From Candidatus Nanopelagicales bacterium (GTDB lineage: Bacteria; Actinomycetota; Actinomycetes; S36-B12): a stretch of 16,529 nt of DNA. The stretch spans positions 1-16,529 of the forward strand of contig JAURQC010000103.1 of NCBI GenBank assembly GCA_030836325.1, written 5' to 3'. Both the position numbers and the translations under genes were made by a program. The notes under the pieces were generated by a model, which saw only the letters and a program-made list of their open reading frames with translations, was not told the DNA's origin and searched no databases. This document shows positions 7,245 to 15,050 of this stretch, in pieces (within the stretch, counting starts at the first letter, position 1; each line of letters begins with the position of its first letter).

Positions 7245-7352
7245 TCACTTACCCCCGGAGCCAAGCGCTCGCCCCGGCAGGAGCAGCCGCACGACAAAAC
7301 CGGCCACCACGCCGATCACCACTAGGGCCGCGATCATCACGATCTTTCCCAT
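7245..7352 (-). CDS. Predicted 35-residue single-pass membrane protein
   Basis: A 36-codon ORF begins at ATG 7352 on the minus strand, with a GAGGGGG Shine-Dalgarno about 6 nt upstream. It encodes MGKIVMIAALVVIGVVAGF, a near-perfect TM helix, then VVRLLLPGR and a Gly-rich end (GSGGK). The N-in hydrophobic helix followed by Arg/Leu/Pro-Gly recalls the start of GlsB/YeaQ-type small membrane proteins (AGWIARLLLPG-like), but the remaining two helices of that family are absent. It is convergent with cwlM (20 nt between stops) and divergent from the aminotransferase. Support is the Shine-Dalgarno plus a membrane-protein composition. It may also be a chance ORF. The function is unknown. Confidence 0.5.
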   Translation of the reverse strand: MGKIVMIAALVVIGVVAGFVVRLLLPGRALGSGGK

Positions 7353-7515
7353 CGGTGCCCCCTCAGGCTCGTTCCGGCAATCTCATAAGCGGCTGGTGCC
7401 CGACTCGCCAGCGAGATGTGCCCCCGCGGGGCATGTGTCCTATCGTAGGTCGCTACGCCGGCGAGAGAAATGCCTTCCCTGACCGACTTCCCGGCAGTTG
7501 ACCGACAGGAGCCTC
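7353..7515. other. Divergent intergenic region between the small membrane ORF and the aminotransferase
   Basis: This stretch must hold the promoter of the aminotransferase-ddl pair and, if real, that of the minus-strand small ORF. I see a GC hairpin (TGCCCC-CGC-GGGGCA, 7419-7433) and a -10-like TATCGT at 7441-7446 without a matching -35. The aminotransferase Shine-Dalgarno AGGAG is at 7507-7511. No further gene is apparent. Confidence 0.4.
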
Positions 7516-8832
7516 ATGAACATCGAGAGCTCAACCACCGGTTCCCGTCTCGACCCTTGGGTGGATTCCTACGCCCAGCGGGCCAAGAACATCTCCGGCT
7601 CGGCTATTCGCGCCTTGTTTGCTGTGGCGAGCCGTCCCGAGGTCGTCTCCTTGGCAGGTGGGATGCCCTACGTCCAGGCCCTGTCGATGGATCAGATGGC
7701 CGACATCGCCGCCCGGGTGGTGCGCGACAAGGGTCCGCAGGCATTGCAGTACGGATCCGGTCAAGGTGACGTCCGACTGCGTGAGCAGATCCTCGACATC
7801 ACCGCTGAGGTCGGCGTTCATGCGCACCCCGACGACATCATCGTCACCACGGGTTCGCAGATGGCCCTTGATTTAGTCACTCGCACGTTCTGTGACCCCG
7901 GCGATGTGGTCCTCGTTGAATCTCCGTCCTACGTAGGTGCGCTGGGGGTCTTCCGGTCATACGAGTGCGACATCGTGCATGTCGCAATGGACGACGAAGG
8001 ACTCGTGCCGAGCGCGCTCAGTGAAGCGATTGCGTCCGTGCGTGCGCAGGGTAAGCGCGTGAAGTTGATCTACACGATCCCTTCGTTTCATAACCCTGCC
8101 GGCGTTACCCAAGGTCCCGAGCGCCGCAAGGAAATCCTGCAGATCGCGCAGTCCGCAGGCATTGCAGTTCTCGAGGACGATCCGTACGGCTTGCTCGGAT
8201 TCGAAGGCGAGCCACCGCGGGCACTACGCGCCGACGATGCCGAGGGTGTCATCTATCTCGGCTCCTTCTCCAAGACCATCGCTTCAGGATTGCGTGTGGG
8301 TTGGGCGATCGCACCCCACGGCGTGCGCGAGAAGTTGGTTCTAGCTGCCGAAGCCGCGACGTTGTGCCCGTCGAACTACGCGCAGTTGACCGTCTCGGAG
8401 TATCTCGCCACCCAGCCTTGGCAAGAGCAGATCAAGTCCTTCCGTGAGGTCTACCGCGAGCGCCGCGATGCATTACTGGAATCCATGCAGGCGATGATGC
8501 CCGAGGGAACGCGCTGGACTATTCCCGCTGGTGGCTTTTACTCGTGGGTGACGCTCCCCGAAGGCCTCGACGCAACCGCCATGTTGCCGCGCGCTATTTC
8601 CGAGCTCGTTGCTTACGTTCCCGGTACGGGGTTCTTTGTCGACGGTCAGGGTTCATCGAGCATGCGGCTGTCCTACTGCTATCCCGACCCCGACCGAATT
8701 CGTGAGGGTGTGCGCCGCTTGTCCTCGGTGGTCGAGGCCGAGCTTGAGATCGCTCGCACGTTCGGCACGGCATCGGCGAGAACGTCCTACAGCGATGGTG
8801 AGTCGTCCACCCCGGGACCGGATCTGGCATGA
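7516..8832 (+). CDS. PLP-dependent aminotransferase, class I/II fold (LysN/MocR-catalytic-domain-like)
   Basis: This 438-residue fold-type I aminotransferase resembles the 2-aminoadipate/aromatic aminotransferase group that also forms the catalytic half of MocR regulators; no HTH domain is present here. Key residues are visible: VSLAGGMP (44-51), LQYGSGQGDVRLRE (77-90), TTGSQMALDLV (111-121), SFHNPAG (190-196, Asn193), EDDPY (220-224, PLP-ring Asp), SFSKT (250-254, Lys253 Schiff-base lysine), GLRVGW (258-263) and C-terminal SMRLSY for substrate carboxylate binding. ATG 7516 follows AGGAG by 4 nt. The stop overlaps the ddl start (ATGA), so the two enzymes are probably coupled and may act in one pathway, perhaps supply or turnover of an amino acid for the peptide stem. 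The substrate cannot be read from sequence. Confidence 0.85.
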   Translation: MNIESSTTGSRLDPWVDSYAQRAKNISGSAIRALFAVASRPEVVSLAGGMPYVQALSMDQMADIAARVVRDKGPQALQYGSGQGDVRLREQILDITAEVGVHAHPDDIIVTTGSQMALDLVTRTFCDPGDVVLVESPSYVGALGVFRSYECDIVHVAMDDEGLVPSALSEAIASVRAQGKRVKLIYTIPSFHNPAGVTQGPERRKEILQIAQSAGIAVLEDDPYGLLGFEGEPPRALRADDAEGVIYLGSFSKTIASGLRVGWAIAPHGVREKLVLAAEAATLCPSNYAQLTVSEYLATQPWQEQIKSFREVYRERRDALLESMQAMMPEGTRWTIPAGGFYSWVTLPEGLDATAMLPRAISELVAYVPGTGFFVDGQGSSSMRLSYCYPDPDRIREGVRRLSSVVEAELEIARTFGTASARTSYSDGESSTPGPDLA

Positions 8833-9767
8833 GTTCGCGCCACGTTCTGGTTCTTTCCGGTGGGCTGTCCCCTGAGCGCGATGTGTCGCTTCGCTCCGGT
8901 CGTCGTGTGGCCGAGGCATTGCGTGGCGCGCGCCCCGATTGGGAGGTCACCGAGGCCGATGTCGATGCAGGACTCCTGCCGCATCTGACCCAGCACCGAC
9001 CCGACTGCGTCGTTCCCCTTCTGCATGGAGCGGCTGGTGAGGACGGTGCCCTGCGCGATGTGTTAGAGACATTGGACATCGATTACATCGGTTCCGACGC
9101 CGCCGGTAGTCGGCTTGCCTTCGACAAGCCTGTCGCCTCAACGCTGGTGTCTGGAACCGGTGTTGCGGTCCCTGAATTCGTCGTCCTTCCACAATCGACG
9201 TTCCGTGAGCTGGGTGCACCCGCAGTGATGGAAGCTGTCGGTGAGCGCATCGGGTTCCCCTTGGTGGTCAAGCCCACCCGTGGTGGAAGCGCCTTGGGAG
9301 TCTCGATCGTTCGCAGTACGCAGGATCTGCCCCCGGCGATGGTGTCAGCCTTCGCCTACGGCGAGACGGCGATGATCCAGCGATTTATCGAAGGCACCGA
9401 GATCGCCGTCAGCGTCATTGAGACCCAGGACGGTCCTACCGTTCTTCCAGCAGTGGAAATCGTGCCCGAATCGGGGATGTACGACTACCACGCGCGCTAC
9501 ACAGCCGGCACTACCGAGTTTTTCTGCCCTGCCAGATTGAACGACGACGTCACCCAAAGGGTGGGTGAAGTAGCGCTCACCGTCCATTCGGCACTCGGGC
9601 TGAGCGACCTGTCGCGGATCGATGTGATCGTTGATGCTGAAGGCACCGTGTGGTTCCTCGAAGTGAACGTCGCACCAGGAATGACCGAGACGTCGTTGAT
9701 GCCTCAATCCATTGCGGCAGCAGGGCTGCTCGTAGGAGACGTTCTCGCAGCGCTCATCGAACGGTAG
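8829..9767 (+). CDS. ddl: D-alanine--D-alanine ligase, short ATP-grasp form
   Basis: This cytoplasmic ATP-grasp enzyme joins two D-Ala for the end of the peptidoglycan stem peptide. Its 312 residues are close to E. coli DdlB. Motifs are SPERDVSL (Glu16, first D-Ala site), LLHGAAGEDG (64-73), the ATP-grasp segment FPLVVKPTRGGSALGVS (Lys148, Ser154), RIDV (Arg264), and LEVNVAPGMTETSLMP (Glu278, Asn280, Ser289). The loop read as AKY in DdlB is ARY here (Arg223, Tyr224). The tyrosine kept there is characteristic of D-Ala-D-Ala rather than D-lactate-forming ligases, and Lys-to-Arg is conservative. The usual NTLPGMT reads NVAPGMT. ATG 8829 overlaps the aminotransferase stop. The gene is convergent with parB, with 31 nt between stops and no obvious terminator. 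Confidence 0.88.
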   Translation: MSSRHVLVLSGGLSPERDVSLRSGRRVAEALRGARPDWEVTEADVDAGLLPHLTQHRPDCVVPLLHGAAGEDGALRDVLETLDIDYIGSDAAGSRLAFDKPVASTLVSGTGVAVPEFVVLPQSTFRELGAPAVMEAVGERIGFPLVVKPTRGGSALGVSIVRSTQDLPPAMVSAFAYGETAMIQRFIEGTEIAVSVIETQDGPTVLPAVEIVPESGMYDYHARYTAGTTEFFCPARLNDDVTQRVGEVALTVHSALGLSDLSRIDVIVDAEGTVWFLEVNVAPGMTETSLMPQSIAAAGLLVGDVLAALIER

Positions 9768-9798
9768 CTGCGGCGATCACCTGACTATTCGAGGAAAA

Positions 9799-10770
9799 TT
9801 AGTCGATAACGTCGACTATTCGTCGTAGATCCTCGGCGTCTGCGAACTCAATCACGAGGGAACCTTTGGAGTTCTTGCGGCCCAGACCCGAAACCGAAAC
9901 GCGAGTGTCGAGCTGATCAGCAACCCGTGACGTGAGTTCGGTGACAAGATGTTCGAGTTCGTCGCTTCGCGTTTTGCGCTCACGCTGTTTGCGTTCTTTA
10001 CCTGAATCCTCTGCCACACCGAGAGCAACCATCTCTTCGGTCGATCGCACACTAAGACCCTCCGCGATGATCCGCTTGGCCATGGCTTCCATCTGATCTG
10101 GCGTATCCAGGGACAGAAGTGCTCGAGCGTGGCCCGCACTAAGTACACCCGCAGCAACCTTGGTCTGTACCGACGTCGGCAGCTTGAGCAGTCGCAAAGT
10201 GTTGGTGACCTGGGGACGCGATCGACCGATACGGGAAGCCAATTCTTCTTGCGTGCAGTCGAAGTCGGCGAGCATCTGCGAGTAAGCCGCGGCTTCTTCG
10301 AGTGGATTGAGGTCGGCGCGGTGCAAGTTCTCCAGGAGTGCATCGCGGAGCATGTCTGCGTCATCGGTGGTGCGGATAATGGCCGGAATGGCGGTGAGCC
10401 CGGCTTCTTTGCTTGCACGCAGTCGACGTTCGCCGGCAATGAGCTCATAGCCGTCGTCATGGGGGCGAACAACGATCGGTTGCAGGAGGCCGATTTCCTT
10501 GATGGAGAAGGTTAATTCGGCCAGTGCATCCTCATCGAAGACCGCACGCGGTTGACGTGGATTCGGCTGCACCGTTGTGATGTCGAGCTCTGCGTACAGC
10601 GCAAGGTCGTCGCTGATCGATGCGGGTTGAGGCTGTTCTGGATGTGTTGTGGTGGCTGCGTCGTCGTTCGTTGGACTCGTCGGAGCCTGCTGGGTAGTCG
10701 ACTTTTTCGCAGGCGAACTGTCCGTGGGAATCAGTGCGCCGAGGCCTTTGCCGAGTCCGCGCTTAGCCAT
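9799..10770 (-). CDS. parB: Chromosome partitioning protein ParB (CTPase, parS-binding)
   Basis: ParB binds parS, loads and spreads as a CTP-dependent clamp, and is moved by ParA to segregate origins. Its 323 residues begin with the conserved ParA-activating peptide KRGLGKGLGALIP (3-15), followed by a disordered Ser/Thr/Pro/Gln linker (16-55). The N domain includes NPRQPR (70-75) and the nucleotide motif GERRLRA (113-119). The adjoining LLENLHRADLNPLEEA and the HTH (TQEELASRIGRSRPQVTN, 173-190) with GHARALL (213-219) form the DNA-binding core. The C-terminal 50 residues match the dimerisation domain. Shine-Dalgarno AAGGA lies upstream of ATG 10770. parA is 30 nt upstream, and two parS sites lie 0.9-1.7 kb away. 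Confidence 0.97.
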   Translation of the reverse strand: MAKRGLGKGLGALIPTDSSPAKKSTTQQAPTSPTNDDAATTTHPEQPQPASISDDLALYAELDITTVQPNPRQPRAVFDEDALAELTFSIKEIGLLQPIVVRPHDDGYELIAGERRLRASKEAGLTAIPAIIRTTDDADMLRDALLENLHRADLNPLEEAAAYSQMLADFDCTQEELASRIGRSRPQVTNTLRLLKLPTSVQTKVAAGVLSAGHARALLSLDTPDQMEAMAKRIIAEGLSVRSTEEMVALGVAEDSGKERKQRERKTRSDELEHLVTELTSRVADQLDTRVSVSGLGRKNSKGSLVIEFADAEDLRRIVDVID

Positions 10771-10800
10771 GTGTGGTCCTTACAGTGAAGTGTTGTTGTT

Positions 10801-11619
10801 TTAGGAGACAGAGTTGGAAGAATCCGGGAGTTCGTCGAAGATCGCGTCGAGTTGCTCGGCAACTTCGCGGTAGGCGATGGATCCGGAGCTGTTGGCGTCA
10901 TAGGTCAAGACGGTTTGTCCGTAGGACGGTGCCTCAGATACGCGGACGGAGCGTGGGACGACGGTGTCCAGCACGCGAGCACCAAAGTGGGTTCGGACTT
11001 CGTGCGCAACTTGTGATGCCAGACGGGTGCGACCGTCATACATAGTCAGAACTATCGCGCTGACATGCAGGTCCGGGTTGAGGTGTGAAGTGACCATCTC
11101 GACGGTCCGGAGTAACTGCGACAACCCTTCGAGTGCGTAGTACTCGCATTGAATCGGTAGCAAAACCTCGCGGGCTGCAACCAATCCGTTCAACGTCAGT
11201 AGCCCGAGACTGGGCGGACAGTCGATGAGGATGTAATCAATGTGGACACCTGCGGTTTGTCGGCCCGCCAGGTATTCCTCGATGGCGGTGCGTAATCGGT
11301 ACTCGCGCCCCTCGCTGGCTACCAATTCGATCTCGGCACCGGCGAGGTCGATTGTGGCGGGTACTCCATACAAACCGGATATATCAGGACATTCTTGGAC
11401 AATATCTACCAGTTGGGTGTCGCCGGTGAGTACGTCGTAAACGTCTGGGGTTCCCTCACCGTGCTCGACACCGAGGGCCGTGGATGCGTTGCCTTGGGGG
11501 TCTAGGTCGATGACTAGCACCTGCTTGCCCACGCTAGCCAGGGCTGCTGCGACGTTAACGGTCGTCGTCGTCTTGCCCACGCCACCCTTCTGGTTGGCAA
11601 CAGTAATGATTCGAGTCAC
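10801..11619 (-). CDS. parA: Chromosome partitioning ATPase ParA (Soj)
   Basis: This deviant-Walker ATPase of 272 residues binds nucleoid DNA as an ATP dimer and drives ParB-parS movement. The Walker A' motif KGGVGKTT is at 11-18. Near residues 37-43 is IDLDPQG, and later come YILIDCPPSLG (Walker B-type) and ARVLDTVVPRSVRVSEAPSYGQTV, characteristic of chromosomal Soj. I chose GTG 11619 because GGAG lies 5-6 nt upstream and the protein then starts VTRIITVANQKGG. A TTG 30 nt further upstream would add ten unconserved residues. It precedes parB and follows a 147-nt intergenic region containing parS. Confidence 0.96.
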   Translation of the reverse strand: MTRIITVANQKGGVGKTTTTVNVAAALASVGKQVLVIDLDPQGNASTALGVEHGEGTPDVYDVLTGDTQLVDIVQECPDISGLYGVPATIDLAGAEIELVASEGREYRLRTAIEEYLAGRQTAGVHIDYILIDCPPSLGLLTLNGLVAAREVLLPIQCEYYALEGLSQLLRTVEMVTSHLNPDLHVSAIVLTMYDGRTRLASQVAHEVRTHFGARVLDTVVPRSVRVSEAPSYGQTVLTYDANSSGSIAYREVAEQLDAIFDELPDSSNSVS

Positions 11620-11690
11620 CAGGACTCCACACTGGAAACTCTCGGCCAACCAAGGCCACTGGGATGGCCGGGCTGGTGGTCGTCCGGCGA

Positions 11691-11706
11691 TGTTTCCCGT
11701 GAAACA
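11691..11706 (+). promoter_or_regulatory. parS centromere site (copy 1)
   Basis: TGTTTCCCGTGAAACA matches the universal parS TGTTTCACGTGAAACA at 15 of 16 positions. The symmetry extends by two bases on each side (GA...TC, 11689-11708). It lies in the parA-rsmG gap, within the loop between CCGGGCT (11668-11674) and AGCCCGG (11722-11728). It should be a ParB loading site and may also affect parAB transcription. Confidence 0.9.
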
Positions 11707-11766
11707 TCAGCGGGCCAGCCAAGCCCGGAAGGTTGAATCGAGGTGGGGGAGGTGGTTGTCACGGCA

Positions 11767-12447
11767 TCATTCTGCCGTAGACCTAGTGGCGGTTACGACC
11801 GTGGTCGCTGGGTCCACCACACCCTGACCAAGCTGGCGAACCGAGATGTTGGTCAGCCCCAGTTGGTCGAGGACTTGCTGATCGCGGGTCACTTCTTCGG
11901 CCGCCGACTCCCCCTTTACTGCCACCAAGGTTCCTCCAGTGCGTAATAGCGGCACGCCCCACTGAGCAAGTTTGGCTAGCGGTGCCACCGCACGGGCAGT
12001 GACCACATCGAATGATCCCGGGCGTTCAGCGGCTTCCTCAGCCCGCGCTCGGACTACCTGCACTCGATCACTGAGGCCCAAGTCATTCACACACTCGATT
12101 AAGAAGGTCGCCCGACGCAGTAAGGATTCGATGAGAACAACCTGCAGGTCGGCACGGACGATGGCCCAGACCAGCCCGGGTAATCCCGCACCGGATCCGA
12201 TATCCGCCACCCGAGAGTTCGTCGGGACTACTCCTGATTCAGGGTCCACCACCACAGCGCAGTTCACGATGTGACGGTCCCAGATGCGCTCAGCCTCACG
12301 GGGTCCAAGTAGTCCGCGCTCGATCCCGGGGCCGACGAGGATCTCGGCGTACCGGGTCAGTCCACCTCGGGTGGATTCCAACCAAGTGGGCAGCTTCGGG
12401 GCGTCCGGCAAGTCGGGTGCCGCCCCCGATGTTTCACGGGAAACCAT
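11767..12447 (-). CDS. rsmG: 16S rRNA (guanine527-N7)-methyltransferase RsmG (GidB)
   Basis: RsmG methylates N7 of G527 in 16S rRNA using S-adenosylmethionine; loss gives low-level streptomycin resistance in many bacteria. It has 226 residues. The motif ERIWDRHIVNC (53-63) and the SAM-binding VADIGSGAGLPGL (80-92) are diagnostic, followed by LIESLLRRATFL and VTARAVAPL. ATG 12447 directly abuts the TAG of jag (no gap), and there is no good Shine-Dalgarno, so translation probably depends on coupling. The first codons (MVSRETS) coincide with a parS-like site, as in several actinobacteria and firmicutes. Confidence 0.95.
   Translation of the reverse strand: MVSRETSGAAPDLPDAPKLPTWLESTRGGLTRYAEILVGPGIERGLLGPREAERIWDRHIVNCAVVVDPESGVVPTNSRVADIGSGAGLPGLVWAIVRADLQVVLIESLLRRATFLIECVNDLGLSDRVQVVRARAEEAAERPGSFDVVTARAVAPLAKLAQWGVPLLRTGGTLVAVKGESAAEEVTRDQQVLDQLGLTNISVRQLGQGVVDPATTVVTATRSTAE
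12430..12445 (-). promoter_or_regulatory. parS-like site (copy 2) inside the rsmG start
   Basis: Read on the minus strand, GGTTTCCCGTGAAACA differs from the universal parS at two of 16 positions. It has the same core GTTTCCCGTGAAAC as copy 1, in opposite orientation. It encodes residues VSRET of RsmG, so it is under dual constraint. Confidence 0.85.
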
Positions 12448-13011
12448 CTATGAAACGCGGATGACGACCCTGCGGTCGGGGTCTTCCCCTTCAGACTCAC
12501 TCACTAAACCGGCGGCCGCAACCACGTCGTGCACAACCTTGCGCTCGAAGGCATTCATAGGAGCCATCGATACTGGAGCAGCGGTGCGCTGAGCTTCAGC
12601 GATAGCCGTCTCGGCCGCCTTCTCCAACGCCGCCTTCTGCTTTGCACGGTATCCGGCGATGTCCACCATCAGCCGCGAACGTTCGCCGGTCTCGCGAGCA
12701 GCAGCCAATCGGGTCAGCTCCTGAAGGGCCGCAAGCACCTCACCGTCATCACCCACCAGGTGCGCAAGATCACCCTCGTTGACCTCGATCACCGAAACGA
12801 GAGTGCGCTCGCCCTCCATATCGATGTCGATGTCTCCATCAGCATCGATGATGTCGAGTAGGCCCTCGAGGTAATCCGCGGCGGCTTCACCCTCGGCTTC
12901 GGGGGTTACCTCGGCGTCTGCATCGGCATATGCATCAGAGGCTTCGTCGACAACGACTTCGACGATCTCTTCCTCGACGACCACCTCGTCGATCTGGTCT
13001 TCATTACTCAC
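12448..13011 (-). CDS. jag: Jag/KhpB-type RNA-binding protein (KH and R3H domains)
   Basis: This 187-residue protein is encoded next to yidC in most actinobacteria and is linked to RNA binding and envelope growth. Residues 1-43 are extremely acidic (runs of Glu/Asp/Val), replacing the usual Jag-N domain. A type II KH domain follows (about 45-125), with LVGDDGEVLAALQELTRLA, where GDDG (87-90) stands for the GxxG loop. The R3H domain (126-187) has Arg157 and His161 (FERKVVH) and ends ESEGEDPDRRVVIRV, the family signature. GTG 13011 has AAGGAG about 6 nt upstream. The TAG stop is immediately followed by the rsmG ATG. Confidence 0.93.
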   Translation of the reverse strand: MSNEDQIDEVVVEEEIVEVVVDEASDAYADADAEVTPEAEGEAAADYLEGLLDIIDADGDIDIDMEGERTLVSVIEVNEGDLAHLVGDDGEVLAALQELTRLAAARETGERSRLMVDIAGYRAKQKAALEKAAETAIAEAQRTAAPVSMAPMNAFERKVVHDVVAAAGLVSESEGEDPDRRVVIRVS

Positions 13012-13100
13012 GGACAGCTCCTTGGTGTTCAGGTTGGGCCGGGTTCGGGCTGGGCCATGTTTTGACTCGTCCCGGATCCACCGAGCGACGCAGGTCGCCG

Positions 13101-14060
13101 CTACTTCTTCTTCTTGCGCTTGCTGCGCGAAGTCTTTTTAGGTTGCGCTCTTACCGACGGTGCGTCGGAAACCTCTTCGGCCTCACCTGCCTCCGACACT
13201 GCAACCCCGCCCTTGCGAGCGGCCTTCCTTGCAGCTTTCTCCTTCTTTCGGGCCTCAAGGGCTTCAAAAGCCGGTGTTCCGGGCTGCGGGTTGTTGCGAA
13301 TTACGTAGAACTGCTGTCCCATAGACCACAGGTTGGTGGTGAACCAATAAATGAGGACACCGATCGGGAAGTTCACACCACCCACGGCAAAGACCAGCGG
13401 AAAGACGTACAACAAAATCTTCTGCTGGCGGACCATCGGGTTGTCAGGAGCGGTGTTCTTCACAATCAGTTGACGCTGTGTGAGGAAGGTCGTCGTACTC
13501 ATAGCAACGATCAAAATTGCCGCGAGGATCCGTACGGTCAGTGCGCTCGTGCCAGTCTCCGTTTGAACTTCATTGGCGAGCCAGAACGTCGCCCAAAGAG
13601 GAACGTCGAAAATCGTGGCGTCGTGCGCAATGCTCACCAGGTCCTGGTACTGCGACCAAGCAAAAACGCCAATCGGTTGCTCCTGCGCGATTCCGTACTG
13701 CAACACCCGGAACAAACCGAAGAAAATGGGTGCCTGCAACAAAATCGGTAGACATGATGCCAGGGGATTGGTACCGGTTTCCCGATACAGCTTCATCATT
13801 TCCTGTGATTGCCGCTCGCGATCCCCTGCGTACTTCTTTTGGATCTCTTTCATTTGCGGCTGGATGATCTGCAAGCCCCGCTGTGCCTTGATTTGCTTAA
13901 CGAAAAGCGGAATCAAGATGATGCGCATCAAGATGACAAGGCCAACAATCGATGCCGCCCACGTCCACCCGCTATACGGGTCCATGAACAAACTGAAGAA
14001 CGAGTAGAACTGAACGAGAACCCAACTGACGGGGACGTCAAGAATCTCCAGGATCGCCAT
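13101..14060 (-). CDS. yidC: Membrane protein insertase YidC/Oxa1
   Basis: YidC inserts and folds inner-membrane proteins alone or with SecYEG. The 319 residues fit the short Gram-positive/actinobacterial type without the large periplasmic domain. TM helices are at about 33-54 (ILMRIILIPLFVKQ, with the groove Arg46), 100-122 (LASCLPILLQAPIFFGLFRVL, the family signature), 175-195, 216-230 and 232-250. The loop KEIQKKYAGDRERQSQEMMKLYRE (71-94) is the conserved cytoplasmic hairpin. The tail 271-319 is strongly basic and ends SKRKKKK, suggesting ribosome contact. ATG 14060 lies 3 nt after the yidD stop; GGAG is rather far upstream (13 nt), so coupling is likely. Confidence 0.97.
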   Translation of the reverse strand: MAILEILDVPVSWVLVQFYSFFSLFMDPYSGWTWAASIVGLVILMRIILIPLFVKQIKAQRGLQIIQPQMKEIQKKYAGDRERQSQEMMKLYRETGTNPLASCLPILLQAPIFFGLFRVLQYGIAQEQPIGVFAWSQYQDLVSIAHDATIFDVPLWATFWLANEVQTETGTSALTVRILAAILIVAMSTTTFLTQRQLIVKNTAPDNPMVRQQKILLYVFPLVFAVGGVNFPIGVLIYWFTTNLWSMGQQFYVIRNNPQPGTPAFEALEARKKEKAARKAARKGGVAVSEAGEAEEVSDAPSVRAQPKKTSRSKRKKKK

Positions 14061-14063
14061 CGG

Positions 14064-14444
14064 CTACGTCGTTCTCCGTTCGGGCAGCATCTGCTGCGTA
14101 GTGTTGGTGACGTCTCGCTCGCGAAGCGCACCGTCTGCATGGACGTCTGGAATCCACCGCCCGCGACCGGGTACAGGATCCACACCGCCCTTATTCCACG
14201 GGTTGCACCGTAGTAGACGCCAGATCGTCAAGGCTAAGCCCTTGGCAGATCCATGCACCTTGATCGCTTGGAATCCGTAGGCCGAACAACTGGGGTGGAA
14301 CCGGCAACTCGGCGGCAAGAGCGGTGAGACGGCCCGCTGGTAAGCAACAATAACTACCAACAAAACCGCCCGAAGAAGCCAGCCGACCGTGTGGTCCCAC
14401 GCCCACAACATTCCGCGCCCTAGGGACGTCGCGAACCCATTCAT
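14064..14444 (-). CDS. yidD: Membrane protein insertion efficiency factor YidD
   Basis: This small amphipathic, membrane-associated protein lies next to yidC and assists insertion. The family core is clear: [20 protein letters not shown] (34-53), followed by SAYGFQAI and [16 protein letters not shown] (77-92). It has the three conserved cysteines (47, 53, 80). At 126 residues it is longer than the usual 70-90. A hydrophobic N-terminal extension (about 12-36) and a polar C-terminal tail after VP account for the difference. ATG 14444 overlaps the rnpA stop (ATGA). An internal ATG 33 nt further in (residue 12) is possible. Confidence 0.93.
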   Translation of the reverse strand: MNGFATSLGRGMLWAWDHTVGWLLRAVLLVVIVAYQRAVSPLLPPSCRFHPSCSAYGFQAIKVHGSAKGLALTIWRLLRCNPWNKGGVDPVPGRGRWIPDVHADGALRERDVTNTTQQMLPERRTT

Positions 14445-14788
14445 CGAACTTTCCCCAGCAAACGGGTCATCCCCACATGCACGTCCCTTGCGGCGCCGCC
14501 ACTTGCAGCCTGGGGCAGGGCCCTAACGACCCATCTCGACCCAGGTGGAACGGACCGCCTTTCGCTCCTCAACACATCCGTAATCGCATGTCTGATCTGC
14601 CGAGCGACCCGATGACGGATCACCGAGCCGCCTACAGCCTTGCTCACAGTTATGCCGAAACGGGAAGGATCAGGTGAATTGCTCAATGCACAGTGGATGA
14701 CGACCGTGGGAGTGACCGTCTTTGAACCCGACCGAATTGTGCGTCGAAAGTCCTCGGCCGACGTGAGCCGGTGCTGTGGGGCAAGCAT
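14441..14788 (-). CDS. rnpA: Ribonuclease P protein component
   Basis: RnpA is the protein subunit of RNase P, which matures tRNA 5' ends together with the rnpB RNA. It has 115 residues from ATG 14788, a typical start ([14 protein letters not shown]). The motif [26 protein letters not shown] (43-68) aligns with the family RNR helix, usually VGNAVxRNRVKR. Two positions differ here (Asn-to-Ser in GGSV and RNR-to-RHR). No strong Shine-Dalgarno is seen near ATG 14788. The GTG at 14818 would add ten residues unlike the family. Confidence 0.93.
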   Translation of the reverse strand: MLAPQHRLTSAEDFRRTIRSGSKTVTPTVVIHCALSNSPDPSRFGITVSKAVGGSVIRHRVARQIRHAITDVLRSERRSVPPGSRWVVRALPQAASGGAARDVHVGMTRLLGKVR

Positions 14789-14819
14789 GGGGCTCGGACA
14801 CCTTCTTTCAAGCCACACC

Positions 14820-14870
14820 AGCGTCTAGTTCCGACGCTGCCAGATCGCGATGGAGTCCAGGCTGCCTGGA
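14820..14870. other. Two hairpins in the rpmH-rnpA gap
   Basis: AGCGTC/GACGCT with a 7-nt loop (14820-14838) and TCCAGG-CTG-CCTGGA (14856-14870) are perfect inverted repeats between the rpmH stop and rnpA start. No T-run follows in the minus direction. They are suited to attenuation, mRNA processing or stability control that lets rpmH be expressed more than rnpA. Confidence 0.35.
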
Positions 14871-14894
14871 AGCCAGGATGCCCTGCCTCTGGAC

Positions 14895-15029
14895 TCAGGC
14901 AGAAAGGCGGGTGCGGCCCTTGGAACGACGGTTCGCCAGGATCGCGCGGCCCGCACGGGTGCGCATCCGAGCCCGGAAACCGTGCTTGCGTGCCCGACGC
15001 CGGTTATTGGGCTGGAAAGTGCGCTTCAT
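14895..15029 (-). CDS. rpmH: 50S ribosomal protein L34
   Basis: This highly basic 44-residue ribosomal protein has the universal start [19 protein letters not shown], then [19 protein letters not shown], ending RLSA. The second residue is Lys and the rest matches the actinobacterial L34 consensus. ATG 15029 has AGGAG about 8 nt upstream, which excludes the longer in-frame ORF. It is the first gene of the minus-strand cluster reading away from dnaA. Confidence 0.97.
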   Translation of the reverse strand: MKRTFQPNNRRRARKHGFRARMRTRAGRAILANRRSKGRTRLSA

Positions 15030-15050
15030 GGTGCCTGCTCCTGGGGAAAG

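Noticed and set aside
9768..9798. Terminator between convergent ddl and parB
   Set aside because: The 31-nt gap has no stem longer than a few base pairs and no T-run on either strand.
12930..13751. 273-codon plus-strand ORF opposite jag/yidC
   Set aside because: It is an antisense shadow; the Arg/Leu-rich product mirrors the basic YidC tail and membrane helices.
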